Of a stretch of 64,000 nt of DNA, positions 18,161-27,675 are shown piece by piece (positions within the stretch are counted from its first letter, which is position 1; the number at the start of each line of letters is the position of its first letter). This stretch comes from Bradyrhizobium arachidis (GTDB lineage Bacteria; Pseudomonadota; Alphaproteobacteria; Rhizobiales; Xanthobacteraceae), in the NCBI RefSeq assembly GCF_024758505.1, contig NZ_CP077970.1:5146001-5210000 (forward strand). The letters run 5' to 3'. The notes under the pieces were generated by a model that worked only from the letters and a program-made list of their open reading frames with translations, was not told the origin of the DNA and did no database searches. Position numbers and translations under genes: made by a program.

Positions 18161-18215
18161 TTCCTCAAGAAGCCAAGCCTTCTTCCTGAACAAGCCTTCT
18201 TCCTCAAGAAACCAA
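18161..18215. repeat. Short degenerate direct repeats in the mrcA leader
   Basis: The 12-mer AGCCTTCTTCCT occurs twice in tandem, flanked by CTCAAGAA motifs. It lies in the 268-bp gap between amiC and mrcA. No other gene or clear terminator is seen in this gap. Confidence 0.5.
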
Positions 18216-18373
18216 GTTTTCGGCCTACAAGCCTACGTCATAAGCATAACTGGGCGCCGAGCCCTAACACGCTTGCGCGGGGATCTCACCGATTCCGGGT
18301 CCCCTCATCCCGTTTTTATAAGGCGCCCGCTGTGGCCAAACTAGGGCTTTGGGCGGGTCGCCAAGCTCCCTTT

Positions 18374-19678
18374 TCAGTTGCCGGGACCGACCGTGGCCAG
18401 CCGCTTGGCCAGAAACGCGTCGATCGCCTGCGCCATCGAGGCGACCGTCTTGGAGCGCCAGCTCTCCGAGACGAGATGCTCCAGATCGCTCTTGTTCGAG
18501 ACGTAGCCGAGTTCCACCAGAACGGACGGCACATCGGGCGCCTTCAGCACCCGAAAACCGGCCGACTTGAGGGGATGCTTGTGCATCCGCACGGTGGTCT
18601 TCATCTCGCCCATCAAAAGGCGGGCAAAGCGGTTTGAAAAGGTGCGGGTTTCCCGCTGCGCCAGGTCGATCAGGATATCGGCGACCTCGACAGGCTCATC
18701 CGTGAGGTTGACGCCGCCGATCGCGTCCGCCCGGTTCTCAGCGTCCGCCAGCCGCTCGGCCTCGGCGTCGGACGCCTTGTCCGATAGCGTGTAGATCGTG
18801 GCGCCCTGGGCATCGCCTTCCGAGCGCCGCAGGGCGTCGGCGTGGATCGAGACGAACAGCGCGGCATTGAGACCGCGAGCGACCTTCACCCGGTCGTTCA
18901 GCGGGATGAAGGTGTCGTCGTCGCGGGTCATCACGACCTTGTACTTGCCGTTCTTCTCCAGCCGGTCCCGCAGTGCCAGGCCAAAGGCGAGCACCAGATT
19001 CTTCTCGCTCTCGCCGCTCGACTGCGTGCCGTTATCCAGACCACCATGGCCGGGATCGATGACCACCACGGGCCGCGAGTCAGCCGGCGCTGCAGGCTTC
19101 TGTTGTTGGGAGGGCTCGGGTTTTGCCGCCACCGCAGCCGGCGGCGCGTCCGTGGTCGCGGGCCGCAAGGCCGCGCGGCCTTCGGGGGCCAGCGACTGGG
19201 CGAAGGCGGCGCGATCCACCTCTTCGAGTTCCAGTACCAGCCGCGCCGGCTGCCCGTTGGCCGCTTCGAGCACATAGGACTTGGCGATCTTCGAGGGCCC
19301 GGTCAGGTCCACCACGATTCGCGAGCCGCCGGGCATCACCAGACCGTAGCGGAATGCCTTCACCAGGCCCCGCCCGCTGGCACCGACCCCGGTGGGGAGC
19401 TGGAAGTTGATCTGGGGAATGTCGACCACCACCCGGTAGGGATCCCCTAGTGTGAAGGCACGGAAGGTGATGGTCTGGTCGAGATCGAGGATGAAGCGGG
19501 TCTGCTTGGCATCGCCGGCCAGCCTGGCACCCGTGGCGACCGGGAAATTCGACGCCGCAACAGCAGCTTGCGGCGCGCTTTCGGCGGCATTCAGCGAGCT
19601 CGAATCGGCGCACGGCAATACCGCGGCGCTCAGCAGCGCGCACCCCAGCAAAAGACGTTGATTTGCGCGGCTCGCCAC
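18374..19678 (-). CDS. amiC: N-acetylmuramoyl-L-alanine amidase (AmiC-like)
   Basis: A 434-residue periplasmic amidase that cuts the bond between MurNAc and the stem peptide, mainly at division sites. A signal peptide ('LLLGCALLSAAVLPCADS') is followed by an AMIN localisation domain (about 45-150: 'TRFILDLDQTITFRAFTLGDPYRVVVDIP'), a Pro/Ala/Gln linker and an Amidase_3 domain. The zinc-site motifs are 'VVIDPGHGGLDNG', 'ALFVSIHADA' and 'PSVLVELGYVSN'. The start is GTG at 19678, with GGAGG ten bases upstream. It is divergent from rne and upstream of mrcA. Confidence 0.93.
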   Translation of the reverse strand: MASRANQRLLLGCALLSAAVLPCADSSSLNAAESAPQAAVAASNFPVATGARLAGDAKQTRFILDLDQTITFRAFTLGDPYRVVVDIPQINFQLPTGVGASGRGLVKAFRYGLVMPGGSRIVVDLTGPSKIAKSYVLEAANGQPARLVLELEEVDRAAFAQSLAPEGRAALRPATTDAPPAAVAAKPEPSQQQKPAAPADSRPVVVIDPGHGGLDNGTQSSGESEKNLVLAFGLALRDRLEKNGKYKVVMTRDDDTFIPLNDRVKVARGLNAALFVSIHADALRRSEGDAQGATIYTLSDKASDAEAERLADAENRADAIGGVNLTDEPVEVADILIDLAQRETRTFSNRFARLLMGEMKTTVRMHKHPLKSAGFRVLKAPDVPSVLVELGYVSNKSDLEHLVSESWRSKTVASMAQAIDAFLAKRLATVGPGN

Positions 19679-20399
19679 CGATTCCGTGCCTCCGAGCAGC
19701 CCTTTTATCGCAATAGAACCACAGGGTTAACCCGTCCTTAACAATCGACCACCAAATCTCGGCGAGTGTGACCGCCAAGCGACGCTCCCTTGCACGAAGG
19801 TCGCATTCCACGTATGTACGAGGTGCTGACGGCCAATATTTCCGGTTGTGTCGCAATCAGCCTCCCGGTGCAGCGCCGGAGCTCTCAAGGTTTGAGAATT
19901 CCAGCGTTTTCCGTCTTCCTTCAAGGCCAGCGCGGCGCGCGGCAGCGAGGATTGGATGGGTTCCAGCGTCGGCGGCGACGGTCCCAGGTTACCACTCAAG
20001 GTCCGGGGACGGTTTTGACAGGCGGCGCAGCCCCTAACCCCCAGTCCCGAGCTTGGGGCCGGTTTGTTGATCCTCAGGCGAGCGCTCTGGCGCCACAGCT
20101 TGGTGCCGCACTTGGCCAGCAGCGACTAATTAAGGGGCGGCTCCCTCGCCGCCCAAGTTTTCATACGGGCCGACGCTTGATGCGCCAGACTGTGCCGACG
20201 AAATCTGAAGGACAATTCGCGACGCTGCGGAGCGACATCTCCACGCGTCGTATTGCGCCTTCGGCTTCACGTTCGGAGCGGCGCGAGCGAGGGCGTTTTG
20301 GCCTTCCCCTCACCCCCGAATCAGGTGGACCGTCGCGTCACCCGGCGGCGCGATACGCGCCCACGGTGAACCGCGCCCGCCGCCGCCAAGAGTCAAGAC
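19679..20399. other. Long amiC-rne intergenic region, no gene supported
   Basis: This 721-bp stretch between the divergent amiC and rne genes must hold both promoters and probably a long rne 5' leader, since RNase E is autoregulated through its leader in other bacteria. I see no convincing gene, riboswitch or named repeat. The frame open from 19790 runs into rne out of frame and is not protein-like. Confidence 0.5.
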
Positions 20400-23300
20400 A
20401 TGCCCAACAAGATGTTGATCGATGCCACCCACCCGGAAGAGACCCGGGTCGTCGTGGTCCGCGGCAATCGCGTCGAAGAGTTTGATTTCGAGACCGCGCA
20501 ACGCAAGCAACTGCGCGGCAATATCTACCTCGCCAAGGTCACACGGGTCGAACCGTCCCTCCAGGCCGCCTTCGTCGAGTATGGCGGCAATCGCCACGGC
20601 TTCCTCGCCTTCAGCGAAATCCATCCCGACTACTACCAGATCCCGGTCGCCGACCGGCAGGCGCTGATCGAGGCCGAAGAGCAGGCCCATCGCGAGGCCG
20701 AGGAGGAGAACGAGAACCGGTCCCACAACCGTCGCCGCTCGCGTCACCGCAACGCGCGCCGCCGCGGCCACGGCGATCGCGTCCGCAGCGACATCGTCGA
20801 AGGGCTCGAGGCCGGCGCTGATCCTGCCGCACAGCCGGTCGAAGGCGAATTGCCGGCGGACACCGCTGTCCAGGACGGTGCGCATCAGCACGCCGATGCC
20901 GAGCATCACGAATTCGCGGCCCATGATCACGACGACCATGGCCCCGATCATCACGAACATGATCATGATCATGATCATCACGACCATCACGAGGACCACG
21001 ACCACGCCGTCGAGCCGCAGGCGGCCGAGGCCGTTTCGGTTGCGGAAACCGAGCCCGCGCCCCAGCGCACGGAGGACGCCGCGAGCGAGGTAGCTGCCGC
21101 TCAGCCGCAGGACACCGCCTCGGAAGCGTCCGCGGACGAGGCACACGCCGACGCGCTGGCCGAAGCCGTCACCGCTGCTGTCGAGCCGACAGATGCCGTC
21201 TACGCCGCCGACCACGACGGCGAAGCCCCGCAATTGGAATCGACCGAAGCCGAGACGGAAGCGGACGGCGAGGACGATGACGACGGCGAAGAGGCCGAAG
21301 AGGAAGAAGTCGTCGAGTCAGTCGGCGGCGACGACGTGCTCGAGGAGGTGCCGGAGCGCACCTTCCGGCCGCGCCGCCAGTACAAGATCCAGGAAGTCAT
21401 CAAGCGCCGCCAGGTGATGCTGGTGCAGGTCGTCAAGGAAGAGCGTGGCAACAAGGGCGCGGCGCTCACGACCTATCTGTCGCTCGCCGGCCGCTACGCC
21501 GTCTTGATGCCCAACACCGCGCGCGGCGGCGGCATCAGCCGCAAGATCACGTCAGCCCAGGACCGTTCGCGGCTGAAGGAAGTGGTGCAGGATCTCGACG
21601 TGCCCGAGGGCATGGGCATCATCCTGCGCACGGCCGGCGCCTCCCGCACCAAGCCGGAGATCAAGCGCGACTTCGAATATCTGATCCGGATGTGGGAGAC
21701 GGTGCGCGACCTGACGCTGAAGTCGCAGGCCCCGACCCTCGTCTACGAGGAAGGCTCGCTGATCAAACGCTCGCTGCGCGACCTCTACAACAAGGAGATC
21801 GACGAGATTCAGGTGGCGGGCGAAGCCGGCTACCGCGAAGCGCGCGACTTCATGAAGATGCTGATGCCCGCCAATGTCAGCGCGGTGAGGCAGTATCGCG
21901 ACGGCCAGCCGCTGTTCTCGCGGATGGGCGTCGAAAGCCAGCTCGATGCGATGTTCTCGCCGACCGTGCAATTGCGCTCCGGCGGCTATGTCGTGATCAA
22001 CCAGACCGAGGCGCTGGTCTCGATCGACGTCAACTCCGGACGCTCGACGCGCGAGCACCATATCGAGGACACTGCGCTCAAGACCAATCTGGAGGCCGCC
22101 GAAGAGGTCGCCCGCCAGCTCCGCCTGCGCGACCTCGCCGGCCTCATCGTCATCGACTTCATCGACATGGACGAGAAGCGCAACAACCGTGCGGTCGAGC
22201 GCAAGCTGTCCGACTGCCTGCGGCAGGACCGCGCCCGCATTCAGGTCGGCCGCATCTCGCATTTCGGCCTCTTGGAGATGTCGCGCCAGCGCATCCGCGC
22301 CAGCGTGCTGGAATCGTCGACCGATCCCTGCCCGCATTGCGGCGGCACCGGCCATGTCCGCTCCGTCTCCTCGGTGGCGCTGCAGCTCCTGCGCGGCCTG
22401 GAAGAGATCTTGATGAAGGGCGCGACGCACAATCTCGTCGTCCGCACCCGCACCGACGTCGCGCTGTACGTGCTGAACCACAAGCGCGGCCATCTGCGTG
22501 ACCTCGAGAACAGCTTCAAGGTCACGCTATCCATCATCGCCGATCCCAGCGTCAGCGGACCGCAGGCCTACCTTATCGACCGCGGCGAGCAGGTCCACAC
22601 GCTGGAAGCCGCCAAGGCGCTGCTGGCGGCGCAGGCGGCTGCGAGCCCGCCGCCCTTGCCCGAAGAGGCCTATGACGACGAGGAGTTCGATTCCGAACTC
22701 GAATCCGAGGTCGAGTCCGATGAGACCGAAGGTCTCGCCGACGAGCAGGCCGCGGGCGAAGCGGCCCCCGAGCAGGATGGTCAGCGCCGCAAGCGCCGTC
22801 GCCGCCGTCGCGGCCGCGGTGGTCCGCGTGATGGCGAGCTGCGCGAGGATGCGGTCCCCGCGGTTCCCGAGGCGGCCTTGTCCGCGGCTGAAACCGACGA
22901 GGACGGCGAGTCCGAGCAGGACGGCGAGGAATCCGAGGACCAGGCCAATCTCGCGCGCGGCGAGCAGCAGGGCGGTGGCGAACGCCGTCGCCGGCGTGGA
23001 CGCCGGGGCGGACGCCGCCGGCGCGGCGGACCGGATGAAGGGCTTGCCGGCTCGATCTCCGACGAGTTGACCGCCAATGCACCGCCCGAGGCGACCGACG
23101 CGGTTGCGGATTTCGACGGTTTTGAGCCGCAGGCTTCGCCTTCGATTGCGCAGACCGAGACGATCGCCGAGGTGACCGTTCAACCGCCGCCCGTTGAGCC
23201 GGAGCCGGCCCCGTCCGAACCGGTCGCGGAGGCCGCGACGGAAGAAGCTTCGTCCGAGAATGACAAGGCTGCCCGTCGCCGGTCCACGGTGCGCGAGAAG

Positions 23301-23468
23301 GTGAGCTTCATGACGAGCAGCCAGGCCGAGCCCGGCGCGCCCGTCACGCAGGCACCGACGCAGGTCGAGCCGCCTGTCGCCCCTGCCCCGGCCGTGGAGA
23401 CTCCCGAACCGCCGGCGCAGCCGCGTCGCGCCGGCTGGTGGTCGCGCCGCTTCGGCGGCGGCGAATAG
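20400..23468 (+). CDS. rne: Ribonuclease E, with acidic/His-rich insertion
   Basis: A 1022-residue endoribonuclease and degradosome scaffold. The N-terminal S1 domain ('GNIYLAKVTRVEPSLQAAFVEYG') is split by a ~260-residue insertion that is rich in Glu, Ala and Asp. It includes a His/Asp stretch at residues 162-202. The catalytic core follows, with Asp543 in 'LVSIDVNSGRST' and Asp586 in 'IVIDFIDMD', 43 residues apart as in E. coli (303 and 346). The zinc-link CPHCGGTGH is at 644-652. The C-terminal third is disordered with basic RNA-binding patches (RRKRRRRRRGRGG) and ends WWSRRFGGGE. A strong terminator follows at 23486. Confidence 0.96.
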   Translation: MPNKMLIDATHPEETRVVVVRGNRVEEFDFETAQRKQLRGNIYLAKVTRVEPSLQAAFVEYGGNRHGFLAFSEIHPDYYQIPVADRQALIEAEEQAHREAEEENENRSHNRRRSRHRNARRRGHGDRVRSDIVEGLEAGADPAAQPVEGELPADTAVQDGAHQHADAEHHEFAAHDHDDHGPDHHEHDHDHDHHDHHEDHDHAVEPQAAEAVSVAETEPAPQRTEDAASEVAAAQPQDTASEASADEAHADALAEAVTAAVEPTDAVYAADHDGEAPQLESTEAETEADGEDDDDGEEAEEEEVVESVGGDDVLEEVPERTFRPRRQYKIQEVIKRRQVMLVQVVKEERGNKGAALTTYLSLAGRYAVLMPNTARGGGISRKITSAQDRSRLKEVVQDLDVPEGMGIILRTAGASRTKPEIKRDFEYLIRMWETVRDLTLKSQAPTLVYEEGSLIKRSLRDLYNKEIDEIQVAGEAGYREARDFMKMLMPANVSAVRQYRDGQPLFSRMGVESQLDAMFSPTVQLRSGGYVVINQTEALVSIDVNSGRSTREHHIEDTALKTNLEAAEEVARQLRLRDLAGLIVIDFIDMDEKRNNRAVERKLSDCLRQDRARIQVGRISHFGLLEMSRQRIRASVLESSTDPCPHCGGTGHVRSVSSVALQLLRGLEEILMKGATHNLVVRTRTDVALYVLNHKRGHLRDLENSFKVTLSIIADPSVSGPQAYLIDRGEQVHTLEAAKALLAAQAAASPPPLPEEAYDDEEFDSELESEVESDETEGLADEQAAGEAAPEQDGQRRKRRRRRRGRGGPRDGELREDAVPAVPEAALSAAETDEDGESEQDGEESEDQANLARGEQQGGGERRRRRGRRGGRRRRGGPDEGLAGSISDELTANAPPEATDAVADFDGFEPQASPSIAQTETIAEVTVQPPPVEPEPAPSEPVAEAATEEASSENDKAARRRSTVREKVSFMTSSQAEPGAPVTQAPTQVEPPVAPAPAVETPEPPAQPRRAGWWSRRFGGGE

Positions 23469-23485
23469 GCCAAGCAAGCAATGCC

Positions 23486-23514
23486 AAACCGCCCGGCCCC
23501 GCCGGGCGGTTTTT
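23486..23514 (+). terminator. Rho-independent terminator of rne
   Basis: A perfect 12-bp stem AAACCGCCCGGC / GCCGGGCGGTTT with loop CCC, ending in a T-run (TTTTT). It lies 18 bases after the rne stop and just before the DadA-like gene. Confidence 0.9.
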
Positions 23515-23534
23515 GATTTGGAAGGTCGTCGGCA

Positions 23535-24767
23535 ATGAAGAGCGTCATCGTCCTCGGCGGCGGCATGGTGGGGGTATCAGCGGCGCTGCACCTTCAACGC
23601 AGCGGCTGGTCGGTCACGCTGGTCGACCGCAAGGAGCCCGGCCAGGAAACCAGCTACGGCAATGCCGGCATCGTCCAGAGCGAAGCGGTCCGTCCCTATC
23701 CGATGCCGCGCGATCTCGGCACGCTGTTACGCATCGCGATGGGCCGCACCAATGACGTGCGTTATCGTCTCGCCTCGCTCTCCCAGCATATCGAACCCTT
23801 GCTGCGCTATTGGTGGCACTCCGCGCCGCAGCGCCATCGCGAAGCCACCGCCGCCTGGGCGCGGCTGATTGCCTACGCCACGCCCGAGCACGACGTGCTG
23901 ATCCGCGAGGCGCATGCCGACAATCTCGTCCGCCGCGCCGGCTATCGCCTGCTGCATCGCGATCCCGCGGCGTTCGAGCTTGCGATCAAGGCCGCGGAGG
24001 AGAACCAGCGCGACTACGGCGTCCAATTCCGCGTGCTTGATGGCCGCGAGCTCGCCAAGGCCGAACCGCTGCTGCGCGACGACCTGCCCGGTGCCATCCA
24101 CTGGCTCGAGCCATGGACGGTGTCGGATCCCGGCGGCCTGGTCGCGGCCTATGCGCGCCTGTTCCAGCGTCTCGGCGGCAAGCTATTACGCGGCGACGCG
24201 CAGACGCTGAGCCAGACGTCGTCAGGCTGGTCGGTCGACACGGATGAAGGGCCGATCGACGCGGAAGCCGCCGTGGTTTCGCTCGGCCCCTGGTCGCCCG
24301 ATCTCTTGCAAAAGTTCGGCTACCGCGTGCCGCTGGTGCGCAAGCGCGGCTATCACATGCATTATCAGGGCGGCACCTCGCTCGACCTTCCCCTGGTCGA
24401 CACCGCGCTCGGCTATGCCATGGCGCCGATGGCCAAGGGCATCCGCATCACCACGGGCGCGGAGCTGACGAGCCCGGACGCACCGGCGACGCCGATCCAG
24501 CTCGGCCACGCAGAAGCCGCCGCGCGAACATTGCTCGATCTCGGAACGCGCGTCGAGCCCGAGCCATGGTTCGGCACGCGGCCCTGCACGCCGGACATGT
24601 TGCCGGTACTCGGACCCGCGCCGCGTCACCGCGGTCTCTGGCTCGACTTCGGTCACGGCCACCAGGGCTTTACGCTCGGACCCGCGACCGGCCGCCTGCT
24701 CGCCGAGATGATGAATGGTGGGGCCACCTCGATCGATCCCAAGCCCTATCGGGTGGATCGGTTCTAG
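23535..24767 (+). CDS. FAD-dependent D-amino acid dehydrogenase-like oxidoreductase (DadA family)
   Basis: A 410-residue DAO-family flavoenzyme. The FAD-binding motif is VIVLGGGMVGVSAALHLQ at the N-terminus. 'GQETSYGNAGIVQSEAVRPYPMP' is characteristic of the DadA branch, and 'WFGTRPCTPDMLPVLGP' with 'GHGHQGFTLGPATGRLLAEM' forms the C-terminal flavin-site signature. The likely reaction is oxidative deamination of D-amino acids to keto acids, but glycine/proline-type relatives share these motifs. It has its own start after the rne terminator; a hairpin lies between it and the convergent dctA. Confidence 0.88.
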   Translation: MKSVIVLGGGMVGVSAALHLQRSGWSVTLVDRKEPGQETSYGNAGIVQSEAVRPYPMPRDLGTLLRIAMGRTNDVRYRLASLSQHIEPLLRYWWHSAPQRHREATAAWARLIAYATPEHDVLIREAHADNLVRRAGYRLLHRDPAAFELAIKAAEENQRDYGVQFRVLDGRELAKAEPLLRDDLPGAIHWLEPWTVSDPGGLVAAYARLFQRLGGKLLRGDAQTLSQTSSGWSVDTDEGPIDAEAAVVSLGPWSPDLLQKFGYRVPLVRKRGYHMHYQGGTSLDLPLVDTALGYAMAPMAKGIRITTGAELTSPDAPATPIQLGHAEAAARTLLDLGTRVEPEPWFGTRPCTPDMLPVLGPAPRHRGLWLDFGHGHQGFTLGPATGRLLAEMMNGGATSIDPKPYRVDRF

Positions 24768-24816
24768 GCGTTGATCCTCGCGCGAATCTGAGCGGCCAGG
24801 AAAGTAAAGTAGAAAC

Positions 24817-24841
24817 GGCCGGTCGACGATGTCGACCGGCC
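24817..24841 (-). terminator. Terminator hairpin between the DadA-like gene and dctA
   Basis: A perfect 11-bp inverted repeat GGCCGGTCGAC / GTCGACCGGCC with a 3-base loop. On the minus strand it is followed by the T-rich GTTTCTACTTT, so it most likely ends the dctA transcript. It may also serve the convergent gene. Confidence 0.75.
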
Positions 24842-24870
24842 CTGCTCTCTCCAGTTGCGATGGCGGCGGA

Positions 24871-26208
24871 TCAATCCGTCGTCAGCGCCGTCTCCATGTC
24901 GGTCGGGTCGACCTGCTTGGCGAGGTTGGCGGTGAGCTTGTCGCGGTCGAGCTCGCCCTCCCACCAGGCGACGATCACGCAGGCGACGCCGTTGCCGCAG
25001 AGATTGGTCAGCGCGCGGCATTCGCTCATGAACTTGTCGATGCCGAGCACGATCGCCATGCCCGGCACGAGCCGCGGATCGACCACCGCAAGCGTTGCCG
25101 CGAGCGTGATGAAGCCCGCGCCCGTGATGCCGGAGGCGCCCTTCGAGGTCAGCATCGCCACGACCAGGATGGTCAATTGCTGGCTGAAGGTGAGATCGAC
25201 GCCGAGCGCCTGCGCGATGAACAACGTCGCCAGCGTCATGTAGATGTTGGTGCCGTCGAGATTGAACGAATAGCCCGTGGGCACCACGAGGCCGACCACC
25301 GACTTCGAGCAACCGAGCCGCTCGAGCTTCTCCATCAAGGACGGCAGCGCGCTTTCCGAGGACGAGGTGCCGAGCACGATCAAGAGTTCGTCCTTGATGT
25401 AGGCGAGGAACTTGAAGATCGAGAAGCCTGCCATCCGCGCGATGGTGCCGAGCACGACGAACACGAACAGCGCCGCGGTGACATAGAACGTTGCGATCAG
25501 CCCGATCAGGTTGAGGATTGCGCCGGTGCCGAACTTGCCGATGGTGTAGGCCATCGCACCGAAGGCGCCGATCGGGGCGGCACGCATCACGATGGAGATG
25601 ACGCCGAACACCGCATGCGCGGCGTCGTCGATGAACGAGCGGATGGTGTGTCCGCGCTCGCCGAGGCTCATGATGGCGAAGCCGAACAGCACCGAGAACA
25701 GCAGCACCTGGAGGATTTCGCCCTGCGCAAACGCGCCGACCACGGTGTCGGGAATGATGTGCAGGATGAAGTCGACCGACTTCTGCCCTTCCGCCTGCTT
25801 GGCGTAATTGGCAACGGCCTGCGCGTTCGCCGCAGCACTGCCGAATCCGGAGCCCGGTTTGACGAGATTGCCGACGACGAGCCCGATGAGGAGAGCGAAA
25901 GTGGAGACGACCTCGAAATAGACGAGAGCCTTGACGCCGATGCGCCCGACTTTCTTGGCATCCTGAATATGCGCAATACCGGATACCACGGTGCAGAAGA
26001 TGATCGGCGCGATCACCATCTTGATCAGCTTGATGAAGCCGTCGCCCATCGCCTTGATCCACTCGTTGGTGGCAAGGGTCGGCCACAGCCAGCCGACGAT
26101 GGCGCCGAGGACGATGGCGATCAGAACCTGAACGTAGAGAACCTTGTACCAGGGCTTTGCCGCAGTCTCTCGCACTGCAGGCGCTCCGGTTGCGATCGCT
26201 TCAGCCAT
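24871..26208 (-). CDS. dctA: C4-dicarboxylate/proton symporter (DctA)
   Basis: A 445-residue inner-membrane transporter of the DAACS family that imports succinate, fumarate and malate. Visible family motifs are '[18 protein letters not shown]', the serine-rich re-entrant loop '[14 protein letters not shown]', '[17 protein letters not shown]' and '[25 protein letters not shown]'. I use the ATG at 26208 ([10 protein letters not shown]), which has GGGGAGGAA just upstream; an earlier in-frame GTG-type extension to 26256 is unlikely. In rhizobia DctA feeds bacteroids in nodules. No dctBD sensor pair is nearby. Confidence 0.95.
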   Translation of the reverse strand: MAEAIATGAPAVRETAAKPWYKVLYVQVLIAIVLGAIVGWLWPTLATNEWIKAMGDGFIKLIKMVIAPIIFCTVVSGIAHIQDAKKVGRIGVKALVYFEVVSTFALLIGLVVGNLVKPGSGFGSAAANAQAVANYAKQAEGQKSVDFILHIIPDTVVGAFAQGEILQVLLFSVLFGFAIMSLGERGHTIRSFIDDAAHAVFGVISIVMRAAPIGAFGAMAYTIGKFGTGAILNLIGLIATFYVTAALFVFVVLGTIARMAGFSIFKFLAYIKDELLIVLGTSSSESALPSLMEKLERLGCSKSVVGLVVPTGYSFNLDGTNIYMTLATLFIAQALGVDLTFSQQLTILVVAMLTSKGASGITGAGFITLAATLAVVDPRLVPGMAIVLGIDKFMSECRALTNLCGNGVACVIVAWWEGELDRDKLTANLAKQVDPTDMETALTTD

Positions 26209-26324
26209 GAAGTTGTTCCTCCCCGTGAACGGCGTTTGTCCCTTGTGCTCACCCAAATTCCATTAGGCGGACAGAGTCAATGCCGGCTGCGGCTTGAAGT
26301 GGGCCTGCAGTTAGATTGACAGCG

Positions 26325-27512
26325 CTAACGCAGCCAGCGGGCGATGCGCTCGACCGCCTCGCGCATCTCCTCGGCCGAGCGGGCGTAGGAGAAACGGATG
26401 AACGAGCGGCCGTGAACGGGGTCGAAATCGATGCCCGGAGTCGCCGCGACATGAGCCTTCTCCAGCATCTCCTGAGCGAATGCGAAGCTGTCGGAGGTGA
26501 AGTCGGAGACGTCGGCATAGAGGTAGAATGCGCCGTCGGCCGGCAGGAACCTGGTCAGCCCGGCCTTCGGCAAACCCTCGATCAGGATGCGGCGGTTCTC
26601 CTGGTAGCCGTGCTTGATCTCCTCCATCTCGGCCGCGCCCTCGAAGGCGGCTTCGGCCGCGATCTGCGACAGCGCCGGCACCGAGATCGACAGGTTCTGC
26701 TGCAACCGCTCGATCGGCCGGACCAAAATCTCCGGCACCACCATCCAGCCGACGCGCCAGCCCGTCATGCAAAAATATTTCGAGAAGGAGTTGATGACGA
26801 GCGCCTGCTCCGACAGCGCGGCTGCCGTAACGGCCGGGAACGCATAGTCGAGGCCGTGATAGATCTCGTCCGAGATGAAGCGGATGCCGGCGCCTTCCGC
26901 CGCTGCGATCAAGCTCGACAGCGCCTCTTTCGACATCATCGTGCCGGTAGGATTGGCGGGGCTGCCGACCAGCACACCCTTCAGCGGCGTTTTGCGATGG
27001 GCGGCGAGCAAGGCTTCGCCGGTCAGCGCATGGCGGGTCTCGTTCGTGGTCTCGATCAGCACCGGCTCGCAGCCGAGCGCGGTGAGGATGTGGCGATACG
27101 GCGGATAGCCGGGCACCGTGACCGCGACCCGGTCGCCGGGCTCGAACATCGACAGGAAGGCGAGAATGAATCCGCCGGAGGAACCGGTGGTGACGACCAC
27201 CCTGTCGGGGCTCACCGTGCAGCCATAGGCATCGCGGTAATGGCGGGCGATACGCTCGCGCAGACTGGGGATGCCGAGCGCGGAGGTGTAGTCGATCCGC
27301 CCGGCGTCGAGCGCCGCGTGCGCGGCCGCAATCGCCGTCCTCGGGGCCGAGGCTGCCGGCTGTCCCACCTCCATGTGGATGACATGGCCGCCGGCCGCCT
27401 CGATTCGCGCCGCGGCCGCCATCACGTCCATCACCATGAACGGGGGAACATCGCTGCGGCGGGACGGCTCCAGCCATTGTCCCAGCCGGTTTCTCAAGGT
27501 CGCCTCAACCAT
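26325..27512 (-). CDS. PLP-dependent class I/II aminotransferase
   Basis: A 395-residue fold-type I transaminase. 'VIHMEVGQPAASAPRTAI' begins the domain, 'VGSPANPTGTMM' contacts the cofactor, 'FISDEIYHGLDY' holds the Asp/Tyr pair and 'INSFSKYFCMTGWRVGW' contains the Schiff-base Lys. The C-terminal Arg that binds the substrate carboxylate is in 'SFIRFSYARSAEEM'. It probably moves amino groups between an aromatic or aspartate-type amino acid and 2-oxoglutarate; specificity is unclear. The start is ATG at 27512, though a TTG one codon earlier is in frame. It diverges from the M48 protease gene. Confidence 0.9.
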   Translation of the reverse strand: MVEATLRNRLGQWLEPSRRSDVPPFMVMDVMAAAARIEAAGGHVIHMEVGQPAASAPRTAIAAAHAALDAGRIDYTSALGIPSLRERIARHYRDAYGCTVSPDRVVVTTGSSGGFILAFLSMFEPGDRVAVTVPGYPPYRHILTALGCEPVLIETTNETRHALTGEALLAAHRKTPLKGVLVGSPANPTGTMMSKEALSSLIAAAEGAGIRFISDEIYHGLDYAFPAVTAAALSEQALVINSFSKYFCMTGWRVGWMVVPEILVRPIERLQQNLSISVPALSQIAAEAAFEGAAEMEEIKHGYQENRRILIEGLPKAGLTRFLPADGAFYLYADVSDFTSDSFAFAQEMLEKAHVAATPGIDFDPVHGRSFIRFSYARSAEEMREAVERIARWLR

Positions 27513-27675
27513 CAATATCTGCTATTTCGCTCTCCGCCGGCCCCCTCCGGGACCGGGAACCGAGGCCAATGCGCCCCAGACTGGCCGCATTGTGCGGCTC
27601 ATTAGGGCATATCCCGTATCCGGTCCGCCGCCAATCGCCAAAACCAAACACGAAACTGCATTTCAAGACCGATCG

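Noticed and set aside
19790..20485. Open frame in the amiC-rne gap
   Set aside because: It overlaps the rne start out of frame, has no ribosome site and gives a basic, Arg/Pro-rich product.
24829..26319. 496-codon + strand open frame
   Set aside because: Antisense to dctA; composition is His/Asp/Arg-rich and not protein-like.
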